NCBI GenBank assembly: GCA_964370045.1
Contig: CAYJGZ010000009.1
Location: 26,085 to 90,084, forward strand
Direction: 5' to 3'
Length of the DNA stretch: 64,000 bases
From: JAAYCI01 sp964370045
Lineage (GTDB): Bacteria; Bacillota; Clostridia; Oscillospirales; Ruminococcaceae
A model generated the notes under the pieces. The model did no database searches and was not told the origin of the DNA. It was given only the letters and a program-made list of their open reading frames with translations. The number at the start of each line of letters is the position of its first letter. Position 1 is the first letter of the stretch. A program made the translations under genes and the position numbers. This document shows, piece by piece, positions 43,147-52,362 of this stretch.

Positions 43147-45273
43147 ATGCCAAGAGAAGTTTCTCTGAAGATGACGAGGAACATAGGCATCATGGCTCAC
43201 ATTGATGCCGGAAAGACCACCACCACCGAGCGCATCCTGTTTTACACAGGTATCAACCACAAGCTGGGTGAGGTGCACGACGGCGCCGCCACAATGGACT
43301 GGATGGAGCAGGAGCAGGAGCGTGGCATTACAATTACGTCTGCCGCTACCACATGCTTTTGGAGCCATTCGGGGCTGGTGGACGGCTCGGCCGCCGCAAA
43401 GAAAAATCGTCATCGTATCAACATTATCGACACCCCCGGTCACGTGGACTTTACCGTAGAAGTGGAGCGTAGCTTGCGTGTTTTGGACGGAAGCGTAACG
43501 GTGCTGGCGGCAAAAGGCGGCGTGGAGCCGCAAAGTGAGACCGTGTGGCGTCAGGCGAACAAGTACAACGTTCCCCGCATGGTTTACGTGAACAAGATGG
43601 ACATCATGGGTGCGGACTTCTTTCATGTTATCGACATGATGATAGACCGCCTGAAGTGTACCCCCGTGCCCATCCAGCTGCCCATCGGCAGTGAGGATAC
43701 CTTCCGTGGTATCATCGACCTTGTGGAGATGAAGGCTGTTATCTATTATGACGACCTGGGCAAGGACATCCGTGTGGAGGACATCCCCGAGGATATGCAG
43801 GAAATCGCTCAAAAGTACCACGACGACATGATAGAAGCCGTGGCAACTTATGACGAAACTCTTATGGAAAAGTTCCTTGAGGGTGAGGAGATTTCCAAGG
43901 AGGAGCTGAAGGCGGCGCTTCGCAAGGAGACCATCGACAACACCATCGTTCCGGTGGTGTGCGGCACTTCCTACAAGAACAAGGGCGTACAGCTTTTGCT
44001 GGATGCCATTGTGGATTACATGCCTGCCCCCGGCGACATTCCCGACATGAAGGGCTTCAATCCCAAAACTGACGAGGAAGAGAGCCGTGCATCTGACGAC
44101 ACAGCGCCGTTTTCTGCGCTTGCGTTTAAGATTGCAACCGACCCTTACGTGGGCAAGCTGTGCTACTTCCGTGTGTACTCGGGTGTTGCCAAGAGCGGCG
44201 GCCCCGTGTACAACAGCGTGAAGAGCCAAAACGAGCGCCTTGGACGCATTCTGCAGATGCACGCAAACCACCGCCAGGACATCAGCGAATGTTACGCAGG
44301 TGACATTGCGGCGGCTGTGGGTCTTAAAAACACCACAACGGGCGACACACTGTGCGACGAAAAGCACCCCATAGTGCTGGAGAGCATGGACTTCCCAGAG
44401 CCCGTTATCCGTGTGGCTATCGAGCCCAAGACCAAAGCAGGTCAGGAAAAAATGGGCATTGCCCTTTCCAAGCTTGCGGAGGAGGACCCCACCTTCAAGA
44501 CCTATACGGACGAGGAGACGGGGCAGACCATCATCGCGGGCATGGGCGAATTGCATCTTGAAATCATCGTGGACCGTCTTATGCGTGAGTTCAAGGTGGA
44601 GGCGAACGTGGGTGCACCGCAGGTGGCATACCGTGAGACCATCCGCCGTGGTGCGGACCAAGACACCAAGTACGCACGTCAGTCGGGCGGTAAGGGCCAG
44701 TACGGCCATGTCAAAATCAAGGTTGAGCCCAACGAAGCGGGCAAGGGCTATGAATTTGTCAATGCTATCACGCAGGGTACTATTCCAAGAGAGTACATAA
44801 AGCCTGTGGATGAGGGCATACAGGGCGCTATGCAGGCAGGTGTGCTTGCAGGCTATCCTGTTGTGGACGTGAAGGTAACACTTTACGACGGCAGCTACCA
44901 CGAGGTTGACTCCTCCGAAATGGCGTTTAAGATTGCCGGTTCTATGGCTTTCAAGGAAGCTATGCGTAGGGCAGACCCCGTACTGCTCGAGCCCATCATG
45001 AAGAACGTTGTGGTGGTGCCCGACGACTACACGGGTGATGTTATCGGCGACATCAACTCTCGCCGTGGACAGATTCAGGGCATGGAGGCGCAAAGCGGCG
45101 CTACGCAGGTGCTGTCGCTCGTTCCGCTTTCGGGAATGTTCGGCTATGCCACGGACCTACGCTCTAAAACACAGGGTCGTGGACAGTACACAATGGAGCC
45201 TTCCCACTATGCGGAAGTGCCCAAGAGCGTTGCAGAGGGCATCATGTCCGGAAAAGCTCGCTCGGATGGATAG
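43147..45273 (+). CDS. fusA: translation elongation factor G
   Basis: This 708-residue GTPase drives translocation. The G motifs are AHIDAGKTTTTE, DTPGHVDF and NKMDIMGAD; domains II-V follow, including GAPQVAYRETIRRGA and SGATQVLSLVPLSGMFGYATDLRS. The G1-G3 region has a short insertion (GLVDGSAAAKKNRHRI) before DTPGH, as in one of the common Clostridia forms. It is flanked by rpsG and tuf in the standard order. Confidence 0.97.
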   Translation: MPREVSLKMTRNIGIMAHIDAGKTTTTERILFYTGINHKLGEVHDGAATMDWMEQEQERGITITSAATTCFWSHSGLVDGSAAAKKNRHRINIIDTPGHVDFTVEVERSLRVLDGSVTVLAAKGGVEPQSETVWRQANKYNVPRMVYVNKMDIMGADFFHVIDMMIDRLKCTPVPIQLPIGSEDTFRGIIDLVEMKAVIYYDDLGKDIRVEDIPEDMQEIAQKYHDDMIEAVATYDETLMEKFLEGEEISKEELKAALRKETIDNTIVPVVCGTSYKNKGVQLLLDAIVDYMPAPGDIPDMKGFNPKTDEEESRASDDTAPFSALAFKIATDPYVGKLCYFRVYSGVAKSGGPVYNSVKSQNERLGRILQMHANHRQDISECYAGDIAAAVGLKNTTTGDTLCDEKHPIVLESMDFPEPVIRVAIEPKTKAGQEKMGIALSKLAEEDPTFKTYTDEETGQTIIAGMGELHLEIIVDRLMREFKVEANVGAPQVAYRETIRRGADQDTKYARQSGGKGQYGHVKIKVEPNEAGKGYEFVNAITQGTIPREYIKPVDEGIQGAMQAGVLAGYPVVDVKVTLYDGSYHEVDSSEMAFKIAGSMAFKEAMRRADPVLLEPIMKNVVVVPDDYTGDVIGDINSRRGQIQGMEAQSGATQVLSLVPLSGMFGYATDLRSKTQGRGQYTMEPSHYAEVPKSVAEGIMSGKARSDG

Positions 45274-45364
45274 AAAAAGCGTGTAAACGCTTGACTTTTT
45301 TAACCGTAATTTAGTAAAATCAAAATATGCAGCATTCTGCAAACTGAAGGAGGATGTAACACTC

Positions 45365-46564
45365 ATGGGCAAAGCTAAATTTGAACGTAACAAACCCCAT
45401 ATTAACATCGGCACCATCGGTCACGTTGACCATGGTAAAACTACCCTCACCGCAGCTATCACAAAGGTGCTTAGCTTCAAGGGCGAGGCTGAATTTGTGG
45501 ACTATGCAAACATCGACAAGGCTCCCGAAGAGCGTGAGCGCGGCATTACCATCAACACCGCTCACGTTGAATACGAGACCGACGCACGCCACTATGCACA
45601 CGTGGACTGCCCCGGCCACGCCGACTATGTTAAGAATATGATTACAGGTGCGGCACAGATGGACGGCGCTATCCTGGTTGTGTCCGCTGCGGACGGCCCC
45701 ATGCCTCAGACACGTGAGCACATCGTGCTTGCTCGTCAGGTGGGTGTGCCTTACATCGTAGTGTTCATGAACAAGGTGGACCAGGTGGACGACCCCGAGC
45801 TGCTCGAGCTGGTTGAGATGGAAATCCGTGACCTGCTCTCCATGTACGATTTCCCCGGCGACGACACACCCATCATCAAGGGTAGTGGCCTGAAGGCTCT
45901 TGAGAGCGACTCCAAGGATGCTTCCGCACCCGAGTACGCTCCCATCCTTGAGCTTATGGCAGCTGTGGACGAGTACATCCCCACACCCGAGCGTAAAGAG
46001 GACCTTCCCTTCCTGATGCCCGTTGAGGACACCATGACAATCACAGGCCGTGGCACTGTTGCTACAGGTCGTGTGGAGCGTGGCACAATCAAGGTAGGCG
46101 AGGAAGTAGAGCTTGTTGGTCTTAACGACGAGACTCGCAAGACCACAGTTACAGGTCTTGAGATGTTCCGCAAGACTTTGGACGACGCTCGTGCAGGTGA
46201 CAACGTGGGCGCACTGCTTCGTGGTGTTTCCCGTGATGAGATTGAGCGTGGCCAGGTTCTTTCCAAGCCCGGCTCTATCAACCCCCACACAAAGTTCCAG
46301 GGTCAGGTGTACGTTTTGAAGAAGGATGAGGGTGGTCGTCACACTGCTTTCTTCAACAACTACCGTCCCCAGTTCTACTTCCGTACCACCGACGTTACAG
46401 GCGTTATCACTCTGCCTGACGGCGTAGAGATGGTTATGCCCGGCGACAACATCGAGATGGATGTGGAGCTTATCACTCCTATCGCTATCGAGGAAGGCCT
46501 GCGTTTCGCTATCCGTGAGGGTGGCCGTACCGTTGGCTCGGGCGTTGTTATCAAGATTAACTAA
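45365..46564 (+). CDS. tuf: translation elongation factor Tu
   Basis: This 399-residue GTPase delivers aminoacyl-tRNA. G1 GHVDHGKTTL, G2 ERERGITI, G3 DCPGHADYVK and G4 NKVDQVDD are all present, and the C-terminal barrel ends GGRTVGSGVVIKIN. Codon use is strongly biased to a few codons, as expected for a highly expressed gene. The ATG follows AAGGAGGA. A terminator ends the str operon. Confidence 0.98.
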   Translation: MGKAKFERNKPHINIGTIGHVDHGKTTLTAAITKVLSFKGEAEFVDYANIDKAPEERERGITINTAHVEYETDARHYAHVDCPGHADYVKNMITGAAQMDGAILVVSAADGPMPQTREHIVLARQVGVPYIVVFMNKVDQVDDPELLELVEMEIRDLLSMYDFPGDDTPIIKGSGLKALESDSKDASAPEYAPILELMAAVDEYIPTPERKEDLPFLMPVEDTMTITGRGTVATGRVERGTIKVGEEVELVGLNDETRKTTVTGLEMFRKTLDDARAGDNVGALLRGVSRDEIERGQVLSKPGSINPHTKFQGQVYVLKKDEGGRHTAFFNNYRPQFYFRTTDVTGVITLPDGVEMVMPGDNIEMDVELITPIAIEEGLRFAIREGGRTVGSGVVIKIN

Positions 46565-46581
46565 GCCTAACCGCTTTTTTG

Positions 46582-46611
46582 AAAGCCCCTTCGTATGAGG
46601 GGGCTTTTTTT
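46582..46611 (+). terminator. terminator of the str operon
   Basis: AAAGCCCC pairs with GGGGGCTTT around TTCGTATGA, followed by a T7 run. Confidence 0.92.
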
Positions 46612-46669
46612 GTACACATTTTTGGTGTATAATTTAGATATATGCAGAACTACAAAGGGGGACTTTAGA

Positions 46670-48208
46670 GTGCATCAGTTAGTAGTGGTAATAGATTTTG
46701 GGGGACAATACAATCAGCTAATAGCACGCAGGGTGCGTGAGTGCGGCGTATATTGTGAGGTGAAGCCCTACACAACGCCAATAGAACAGATAAAAGCGAT
46801 GAGCCCCATAGGGCTTATCTTCACGGGCGGCCCAAACAGCGTGTACGAGGATAAAGCTCCTAAAATAGACACTGCTTTGTTTGAAATGGGCGTGCCTGTT
46901 TTGGGCATATGCTATGGGTGCCAGCTTATGGCGCAGTCGCTGGGTGGGCGTGTAGTGCCCGCAAACGACGACACAGCGAGAGAATACGGCAAGACTAATA
47001 CCTTTTTCAACACCGCCTGTAAGCTGTTTAAGGGATTGCCCAAGGAGGGTATCACATGGATGAGCCACGGTGACTACATGGAGAGTGTGCCACAAGGCTT
47101 TGAGCTTATGGCACACAGCGATGCCTGCCCGAATGTCGCTATTGCGGATGAAAAGCGTGGATTTTACGGCGTGCAGTATCACCCGGAGGTAAACCACACG
47201 GACAACGGCGTTGCGATGATACGCAACTTTTTGTACGAGGCGTGCGGCGCTATGGGCGACTGGACTATGGGTAACTACCTAAAGGATACCATCGCAGACA
47301 TCCGCCGTAAGGTAGGGGAGGGCAAAGTACTGCTTGCGCTGTCGGGCGGCGTGGACTCCTCTGTGTGCGCAGGCCTGCTTGCGGAGGCGGTGGGCAAGCA
47401 GCTCACCTGTGTTTTTGTGGACCATGGCCTCATGCGCAAGGATGAGGGCGACGAGGTTGAGGCGGCATTTGCCAAGTGGGATTTGAATTTCATCAGGGTG
47501 AATGCAGAGGAGCGTTTCCTTGCAAAGCTTGCAGGGGTTTCAGACCCCGAGACAAAGCGCAAAATAATAGGTGAAGAGTTTATCCGTGTGTTTGAGGAGG
47601 AGTCCAAAAAAATCGGTGCGGTGGACTTTTTGGCGCAGGGAACTATCTACCCCGACGTGATAGAGTCGGGTGCGGGGGATGCGGCAGTTATTAAAAGCCA
47701 CCACAATGTCGGAGGCCTGCCCGACTTTGTGGACTTTAAGGAAATCATCGAGCCGTTGCGCCTGCTGTTCAAGGACGAGGTGCGAGAGCTTGGCAGGGAG
47801 GTGGGGCTGTCCGAGGTGCTCGTGATGCGACAGCCATTCCCGGGCCCCGGGCTTGCAATACGTGTGATTGGCGATTTGACCAAAGAAAAGCTAAACACCC
47901 TGCGTGAGGCGGATTATATTTACCGCACCGAGCTTGCACAGGCAGGCCAGGCGGCGAGCATCAGCCAGTACTTTGCGGTGCTGACAAACACCCGCTCGGT
48001 GGGTGTGATGGGGGATGGCCGCAGCTACGACTACACGCTTGCACTGCGTGCGGTGACCACCTCCGACTTCATGACGGCCGACTGGGCGAGGATACCCTAC
48101 GATGTGCTGGACAAAATCTCGGTGCGCATAGTGAACGAGGTGCCGGGGATAAACAGGATAGTGTATGACATTACGAGTAAGCCGCCGGCGACTATTGAGT
48201 GGGAATGA
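46670..48208 (+). CDS. guaA: GMP synthase (glutamine-hydrolysing)
   Basis: This 512-residue enzyme makes GMP from XMP. The N-terminal glutamine amidotransferase has the nucleophile in GICYGCQLM and His-x-Glu in YHPEV. The PP-loop ATP site is LSGGVDSSV, and the C-terminal dimerisation domain has RQPFPGPGLAIR and ends PPATIEWE. The GTG at 46670, behind AAAGGGGGA, gives the family start (HQLVVVIDFGGQYNQLI). TGTATAAT at about 46626 may be its -10 box. The 3' end is the integration site of the element that follows. Confidence 0.96.
   Translation: MHQLVVVIDFGGQYNQLIARRVRECGVYCEVKPYTTPIEQIKAMSPIGLIFTGGPNSVYEDKAPKIDTALFEMGVPVLGICYGCQLMAQSLGGRVVPANDDTAREYGKTNTFFNTACKLFKGLPKEGITWMSHGDYMESVPQGFELMAHSDACPNVAIADEKRGFYGVQYHPEVNHTDNGVAMIRNFLYEACGAMGDWTMGNYLKDTIADIRRKVGEGKVLLALSGGVDSSVCAGLLAEAVGKQLTCVFVDHGLMRKDEGDEVEAAFAKWDLNFIRVNAEERFLAKLAGVSDPETKRKIIGEEFIRVFEEESKKIGAVDFLAQGTIYPDVIESGAGDAAVIKSHHNVGGLPDFVDFKEIIEPLRLLFKDEVRELGREVGLSEVLVMRQPFPGPGLAIRVIGDLTKEKLNTLREADYIYRTELAQAGQAASISQYFAVLTNTRSVGVMGDGRSYDYTLALRAVTTSDFMTADWARIPYDVLDKISVRIVNEVPGINRIVYDITSKPPATIEWE
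48197..48208 (+). repeat. left attachment core (guaA 3' end)
   Basis: GAGTGGGAATGA, the last three codons and stop of guaA. It matches 59951-59962 in 10 of 12 bases, including eight consecutive bases. Confidence 0.55.
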
Positions 48209-48267
48209 CATTTTGAAGCAGGGAAACCCAGTAACCATGCGGGTTTAAGCGGTTTTTATACCGCCTT

Positions 48268-48286
48268 TGGCAACAAAATGGCAACA
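48268..48286 (+). repeat. left pair of integrase arm-type repeats
   Basis: TGGCAACA-AAA-TGGCAACA. The same spacing and direction recur at 59832-59850 and, as TGGCTACA, at 60022-60040. Confidence 0.65.
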
Positions 48287-48302
48287 TAAATTATAAAAGA
48301 TA

Positions 48303-48346
48303 AAAACAGCTAACTGATTTTTTGGGAATCGGTTAGCTGTTTTTTT
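48303..48346. terminator. bidirectional terminator at the left end of the element
   Basis: AACAGCTAACTGATT pairs with AATCGGTTAGCTGTT (16 bp, one G-U) around TTTTGGG. T-runs on both sides let it end guaA read-through and the leftward XRE gene. Confidence 0.85.
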
Positions 48347-48413
48347 GTTTGCATGAAAGTCGATAAATCAATTCTTGTTTTTTATAACCACAATTTTCAT
48401 AGGCAATATTGAG

Positions 48414-48944
48414 TTAATCAGGTTTAATGTCCTCGCTGAATGCTTCAATTAGCATATCACTCAAAGCCTTTGAAGGGGTAACTTTATGCCACTGCCCGGA
48501 GGTATCAAGTTTAGGATAGTTATACCTCCACTGGTCATATTCTTCCTTGGTAATTTGTTCATCCTTAAATTTTTTTGAAACCTCATTCCATGAAGAGAAC
48601 ATATCGAACATGGCCGGGTATTGACGACCTACTTTACTTAAACGTAAGCAAATTTCTCCATCAAGTTCGCCAATGCGCAATCCGTAAATATCCTCAAGAG
48701 CGAATAGCGTGTGCATCAACCCTGTGTAGCTTTCGATATTCGGAACATCTAACGCTTGCGGCGAGACATCCAAGGATTCAGCCATTGCTGCAATGACATT
48801 TTCTTTCGGAGTGCGCTTGCCACGCTCGTATTGTGAGATACGAACATCGGCCGCTTTTTCATCAAAGCCGATAGACATACCAAAATATTTCATGGTCATG
48901 CCCTTTAAGTTGCGTAGGAAATTTATTCTTTCGCCGATTGCCAT
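48414..48944 (-). CDS. XRE-family regulator of the mobile element
   Basis: This 176-residue protein has an N-terminal helix-turn-helix (ERINFLRNLKGMTMKYFGMSIGFDEKAADVRISQYERGKRTP) given here only by its ends ERINFLRN and ERGKRTP. A C-terminal domain of about 110 residues carries LFALEDIYGLRIGELDGEI-type helices and is conserved in element-borne regulators of gut Firmicutes. The start at 48944 has AGAGGTG; the upstream frame lacks support. It is transcribed away from xis/int, so it probably controls excision. Confidence 0.82.
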   Translation of the reverse strand: MAIGERINFLRNLKGMTMKYFGMSIGFDEKAADVRISQYERGKRTPKENVIAAMAESLDVSPQALDVPNIESYTGLMHTLFALEDIYGLRIGELDGEICLRLSKVGRQYPAMFDMFSSWNEVSKKFKDEQITKEEYDQWRYNYPKLDTSGQWHKVTPSKALSDMLIEAFSEDIKPD

Positions 48945-49039
48945 TGAAAATTCACCTCTTAGTATCGTAATTTCCATTAGTGTAACATATTTGTTTAGGA
49001 AAATCAAGATAATTAAAATAAAAAAGTTTCAAATTGGTG

Positions 49040-49068
49040 TTGACAAATACTATTCTATGCAGTATAAT
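49040..49068 (+). promoter_or_regulatory. sigma-A promoter for the xis-int transcript
   Basis: TTGACA (49040-49045), 17 bp and TATAAT (49063-49068), perfect consensus. Confidence 0.8.
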
Positions 49069-49078
49069 CGTAAATTAC

Positions 49079-49127
49079 TATACTAATTTGTTTTTGTTTA
49101 GCTTGCTTTGCAGTACAAATTAGTATA
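49079..49127. promoter_or_regulatory. 12-bp perfect inverted repeat after the promoter
   Basis: TATACTAATTTG (49079-49090) and CAAATTAGTATA (49116-49127) are exact complements separated by 25 bp. They begin 11 bp after the -10 box: a likely operator pair for the XRE protein, or an RNA hairpin at the leader start. Confidence 0.55.
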
Positions 49128-49444
49128 ACACAATTGAATGACCGTCCAAACAGCTAACCGTATCAGGGAAGCAAGCCAAGACCTCACCTTGTGAGTGAGC
49201 TTGCCAAGAGCGGAAATACGAGAAAGTGCCGAGCAGGGTAACTTCTTAGGAAACTGTTTTGGGTAGAACGGCAACGGTAAAGCACTCAAAACCAAATATC
49301 CAAAACAATTAAGTGAAGGAGTGAGAAATTACGACAAATACAATATCAGAGTTAAAATTTCACCCCCTCCGAGAGAACTCGCCAATAATAAGTAGTCATA
49401 AGTCCCAAAATAAATCAACCACATAAAAAAGGAGGAATTTTATT

Positions 49445-49633
49445 ATGTCAGATGCTTTTATGAATGCAGATGAAGTTGCAAAAGTGCTCGGGGTTTCCGT
49501 ATCTTTTGCCTACAAAATCATGAGAGATTTAAACAAGGAATTGAAATGTATGGGTTACTTTACAATCGCAGGGCGTGTCAACAGAGAGTACTTTCTAGAA
49601 AAGCTTTGCTACAAAAAACAGGAGGAAAAATAA
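49445..49633 (+). CDS. xis: excisionase-like small HTH protein
   Basis: This 62-residue protein has a MerR-like winged helix (MNADEVAKVLGVSVSFAYKIMRDLNKEL) identified by NADEVAKVLGVS and AYKIMRDLN, and a short basic C-terminus. Its stop overlaps the integrase ATG (TAATG), the usual arrangement of recombination directionality factor and integrase in Tn916-like modules. It bends DNA at the ends and favours excision. The ribosome site is GGAGGAA. Confidence 0.78.
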   Translation: MSDAFMNADEVAKVLGVSVSFAYKIMRDLNKELKCMGYFTIAGRVNREYFLEKLCYKKQEEK

Positions 49634-50724
49634 TGGCGGTTTACAAAGAAGAAGGAAAGGGCACATGGCGTGTTATTTATCGCTACACCGATTGGACAGG
49701 CGAGAAAAAGCAAACCAGTAAGAGAGGTTTTGAAACAAAGCGAGAAGCACAAGCATGGGAGCGCGAGCAACAGCAGAAAATCATGTCCGACTTAGATATG
49801 ACCTTTGCCGCTTTTGTCGAGAATTATGCAGGCGACCTCAAAAGTCGCTTGCGTGAGAATACTTGGCGAACCAAAGAATATATCATCCGTGACAAGTTGC
49901 TCCCTTACTTTGGCAAAAAGCGTATGAATGAAATTACCGCCAAAGATGTCATCACTTGGCAGAACAAGATGATTGACTACCGTGGCGAGGATGGTGAGCC
50001 GTATTCCCCTGTATATCTCAAGACCCTGCACAACCAACTAAGTGCCATTATGAACCACGCAATCAAGTATTATGGGCTTCGAGAGAACCCCGCTGCCAAA
50101 GTTGGCAACATGGGCAAGGCGAAGAATAAAGAGAAAGACTTCTGGACAAAAGAAGAGTATCTACAATTTATTGATGCCATGATGGACAAACCGATTTCAT
50201 ACTACTCGTTCCAGTGCCTATACTGGCTTGGTTTGAGAATCGGAGAATTAATGGCACTCACCCCAAAAGACTTCGATTTTGACAAAGGTACGGTCACAAT
50301 CTCCAAATCGTATCAGCGTTTGGGGCGCAAGGACATTATCACACAGCCAAAGACGGAAAAAAGCAACCGCATCATCAAAATGCCACAGTTCCTGTGTGAA
50401 GAAATGCAAGAATACCTGTGGTCGCTCTACAAAGTGGCGGACGATGCAAGAATTTTCCCCTTTACAAAGAGCTATCTGCACAACGAAATGACGAGAGGTG
50501 CAAAGGAAACAGGAGTTAAGCGCATAGCGCTCCATTGTCTGAGACATTCGCACATATCTCTTTTAATCGACATGGGCTTCAGCCCCACGGCTATCGCCGA
50601 TAGAGTAGGGCATGAGAGCATCGTGATTACGCTAAATTACACACATCTCTTTCCATCGAAACAGGTGGAAATGGCAGATAGATTGAACGAAGAGGGGGTG
50701 AATTTCCATGTCAGCAAAAAATAA
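49633..50724 (+). CDS. int: tyrosine integrase
   Basis: This 363-residue site-specific recombinase has an N-terminal arm-binding domain (VYKEEGKGTWRVIYRY), a core-binding SAM-like domain (residues ~55-150) and a catalytic domain. The active-site set is complete: R202 (GLRIGE), H301 and R304 (HCLRH), H327 (GHES) and Y336 (NYTHLFPSK). It is Tn916-Int-like in size and layout. It should recombine the guaA-end core, and its N-terminal domain would bind the paired TGGCAACA repeats. The ATG at 49633 overlaps the xis stop. Confidence 0.93.
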   Translation: MAVYKEEGKGTWRVIYRYTDWTGEKKQTSKRGFETKREAQAWEREQQQKIMSDLDMTFAAFVENYAGDLKSRLRENTWRTKEYIIRDKLLPYFGKKRMNEITAKDVITWQNKMIDYRGEDGEPYSPVYLKTLHNQLSAIMNHAIKYYGLRENPAAKVGNMGKAKNKEKDFWTKEEYLQFIDAMMDKPISYYSFQCLYWLGLRIGELMALTPKDFDFDKGTVTISKSYQRLGRKDIITQPKTEKSNRIIKMPQFLCEEMQEYLWSLYKVADDARIFPFTKSYLHNEMTRGAKETGVKRIALHCLRHSHISLLIDMGFSPTAIADRVGHESIVITLNYTHLFPSKQVEMADRLNEEGVNFHVSKK

Positions 50725-51049
50725 GGACGATAAAAACCGGCACCGAAACAAAACGGTTGCTTTCCGGGTATCACCCGAAGAATGGGAGCAGTTTGAAACC
50801 GCTGTGCGGCTCTCGGGGCTGTCAAAGCAAGACTATCTTATCAGACGTATACAGGAGCGTGAAATCATCGTGCAGGGCAATCCAAGGGTGTATAAAGCCC
50901 TCCGAAATGAGCTTGCCGCAGTGCTCACAGAACTGCAAGCACTGCAAAAATCGAAAGGGGATGGAATGGAAAGGATGGATGAACTGCTTGAAACGATAAA
51001 CCTCATCACAATTACACTGCAAGGCTTAAACACAGAATGGAGGGCCTGA
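50708..51049 (+). CDS. mobC: MobC-like relaxosome protein
   Basis: This 113-residue protein is basic at the N-terminus (KNKDDKNRHRNKTVAFRVSPEEWEQFE). The pattern RVSPEEWEQFETAV-LSGLSKQDYLIRRI is typical of the ribbon-helix-helix MobC group that helps the relaxase open oriT. The gene starts inside the last codons of int (17-nt overlap), so it is in the same transcript. It lies four nucleotides before the RepA-like gene. Confidence 0.75.
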   Translation: MSAKNKDDKNRHRNKTVAFRVSPEEWEQFETAVRLSGLSKQDYLIRRIQEREIIVQGNPRVYKALRNELAAVLTELQALQKSKGDGMERMDELLETINLITITLQGLNTEWRA

Positions 51050-51052
51050 TAG

Positions 51053-52144
51053 ATGGTAGAAAACGAGAAAATGACCGCTCATAGCTTATCTGTTGGCGCA
51101 GATAAAGAGCAGTCATCCCTAAAAATCATTAACCATAGTATACCCGAAAAACAGCAAAATTGCAATGATTTAGACACAATTTCCATGTCGGAATTGTTCG
51201 ATAATGTCTACACACCACGTATACCGATTATTGAAAACCTACTCTATGAGGGCACTTACCTATTTGTAGGTGCTCCAAAAGTTGGCAAATCATTCTTTAT
51301 GGCGCAACTTGGTTACTCGGTAGGCAGTGGCACCGATTTATGGGAATACAAAGTCAACCAATCGGGTGTTTTATATTTGGCGCTTGAAGATAACTATGCA
51401 AGGCTTCAGAGGCGTTTATCTACTATGTACAAAACCGATGCTACACCGAATTTTCATATGGGAATCATCGCGAAAAAACTGGGTGAGGGGCTACGTGAGC
51501 AGCTGGAAACCTATATGCTGAAAAATCCTAAAACGAAACTGATTATCATTGATACCTTAAAGAAAATTCGTGACAAAGAGCAAGAGCAATATTCCTACAA
51601 TGGTGATTATGAGATTATTGAATATTTAAAAGGGTTTGCCGATAGGCATCGTATTTGTTTGCTTATCGTTCACCACACGAGGAAGCAAGGTGCTGATGAT
51701 ACATTTGATACTATCTCGGGCAGTAACGGCCTTTTAGGCGCTGCTGACGGAGCATTTATTATGCAAAAGCAGAAACGAGTCGAGGGAAAGGCCACACTTG
51801 ATATTGTCGGGCGTGACCAACAAGACCAAAAGATACATTTACAGTTTAATAAAACAAGTTGTTTGTGGGAGTTTATAAAAGCGGAAAATGACATTGCCCC
51901 ACTACCGCCAGACCCACTACTTGAAAATGTAGCAAGTTTGCTTACAGAAGATATGCCCACATGGATGGGTACGGCAAGCGAATTGTTACCACTCTTAGGT
52001 GATACAGATTTACAGCCGAACACGCTAACCCGTAAACTCAATACCGGTGTGGAAAGGCTACTTAATGAGTATGGCATTCGCTATGAAAATAACCGTACTC
52101 ATTTTGGCAAGATGATAAAGCTGTCGCTTGTGAAAGCGGAGTGA
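51053..52144 (+). CDS. RepA-like hexameric helicase/AAA ATPase
   Basis: This 363-residue protein carries a RecA-like domain: Walker A GAPKVGKS (residues 73-80), Walker B LIIIDTLKKIRD, and sensor-like VHHTRKQGADDTFDTISGSNGLLGAAD. This is the RepA/RSF1010-type helicase plan often found in mobilizable elements; the C-terminal ~90 residues form a winged-helix-like end. It probably helps the element to replicate briefly as a circle after excision. An origin-like hairpin lies directly after the gene. Confidence 0.75.
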   Translation: MVENEKMTAHSLSVGADKEQSSLKIINHSIPEKQQNCNDLDTISMSELFDNVYTPRIPIIENLLYEGTYLFVGAPKVGKSFFMAQLGYSVGSGTDLWEYKVNQSGVLYLALEDNYARLQRRLSTMYKTDATPNFHMGIIAKKLGEGLREQLETYMLKNPKTKLIIIDTLKKIRDKEQEQYSYNGDYEIIEYLKGFADRHRICLLIVHHTRKQGADDTFDTISGSNGLLGAADGAFIMQKQKRVEGKATLDIVGRDQQDQKIHLQFNKTSCLWEFIKAENDIAPLPPDPLLENVASLLTEDMPTWMGTASELLPLLGDTDLQPNTLTRKLNTGVERLLNEYGIRYENNRTHFGKMIKLSLVKAE

Positions 52145-52156
52145 TTTATGATAGGC

Positions 52157-52210
52157 GCGTCGATTGTGTCGGTATTTAGACACCCTCTAAAATATCGACA
52201 CAATCGACGC
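52157..52210. repeat. long hairpin, candidate replication or transfer origin
   Basis: GCGTCGATTGTGTCG and the complement CGACACAATCGACGC are perfect; the stem extends with TATTTAGA/TCTAAAATA to ~24 bp around CACCC. It lies 12 bp after the RepA-like gene and upstream of the relaxase. Confidence 0.6.
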
Positions 52211-52309
52211 ACCCCACACAAAGCGTAGGCGAAGTGAGCGCGACCAAAGGGAGCAAAATCCCGTAGGGCGCAAAGTACTTTTGATACGCAGTGTCGAAAG
52301 TGCTATTGC

Positions 52310-52330
52310 GTTACTTTTGGCAAAAGTAAC
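52310..52330. repeat. palindrome GTTACTTTTG-G-CAAAAGTAAC, possible oriT part
   Basis: 10-bp perfect arms, in a non-coding 218-bp stretch between the RepA-like gene and the relaxase module. Palindromes of this kind are common near relaxase nick regions; the nick itself is not assigned. Confidence 0.45.
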
Positions 52331-52362
52331 AAAACGCAAGCAGTAGAAAGGGCAAAAATAAA

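Larger units (their letters stand above)
48945..49444. promoter_or_regulatory. 500-bp control region between XRE and xis/int
   Basis: It contains a consensus promoter, a 12-bp inverted repeat, and a ~300-bp stretch (49130-49430) without a credible gene that would form a long leader for xis-int. GGAGG precedes xis at 49431-49435. Confidence 0.55.

Noticed and set aside
43135..45093. 652-codon open frame on the minus strand across fusA
   Set aside because: It is antisense to a certain fusA. The strong codon bias of fusA removes stops on the other strand; no ribosome site and no family traits.
48209..48300. tRNA gene as integration target
   Set aside because: No cloverleaf can be formed there. 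The core repeat is the guaA end.
49130..49430. Possible small gene or known riboswitch in the xis-int leader
   Set aside because: No frame with a start and ribosome site, and no aptamer pattern I recognise. It was kept only as a leader.
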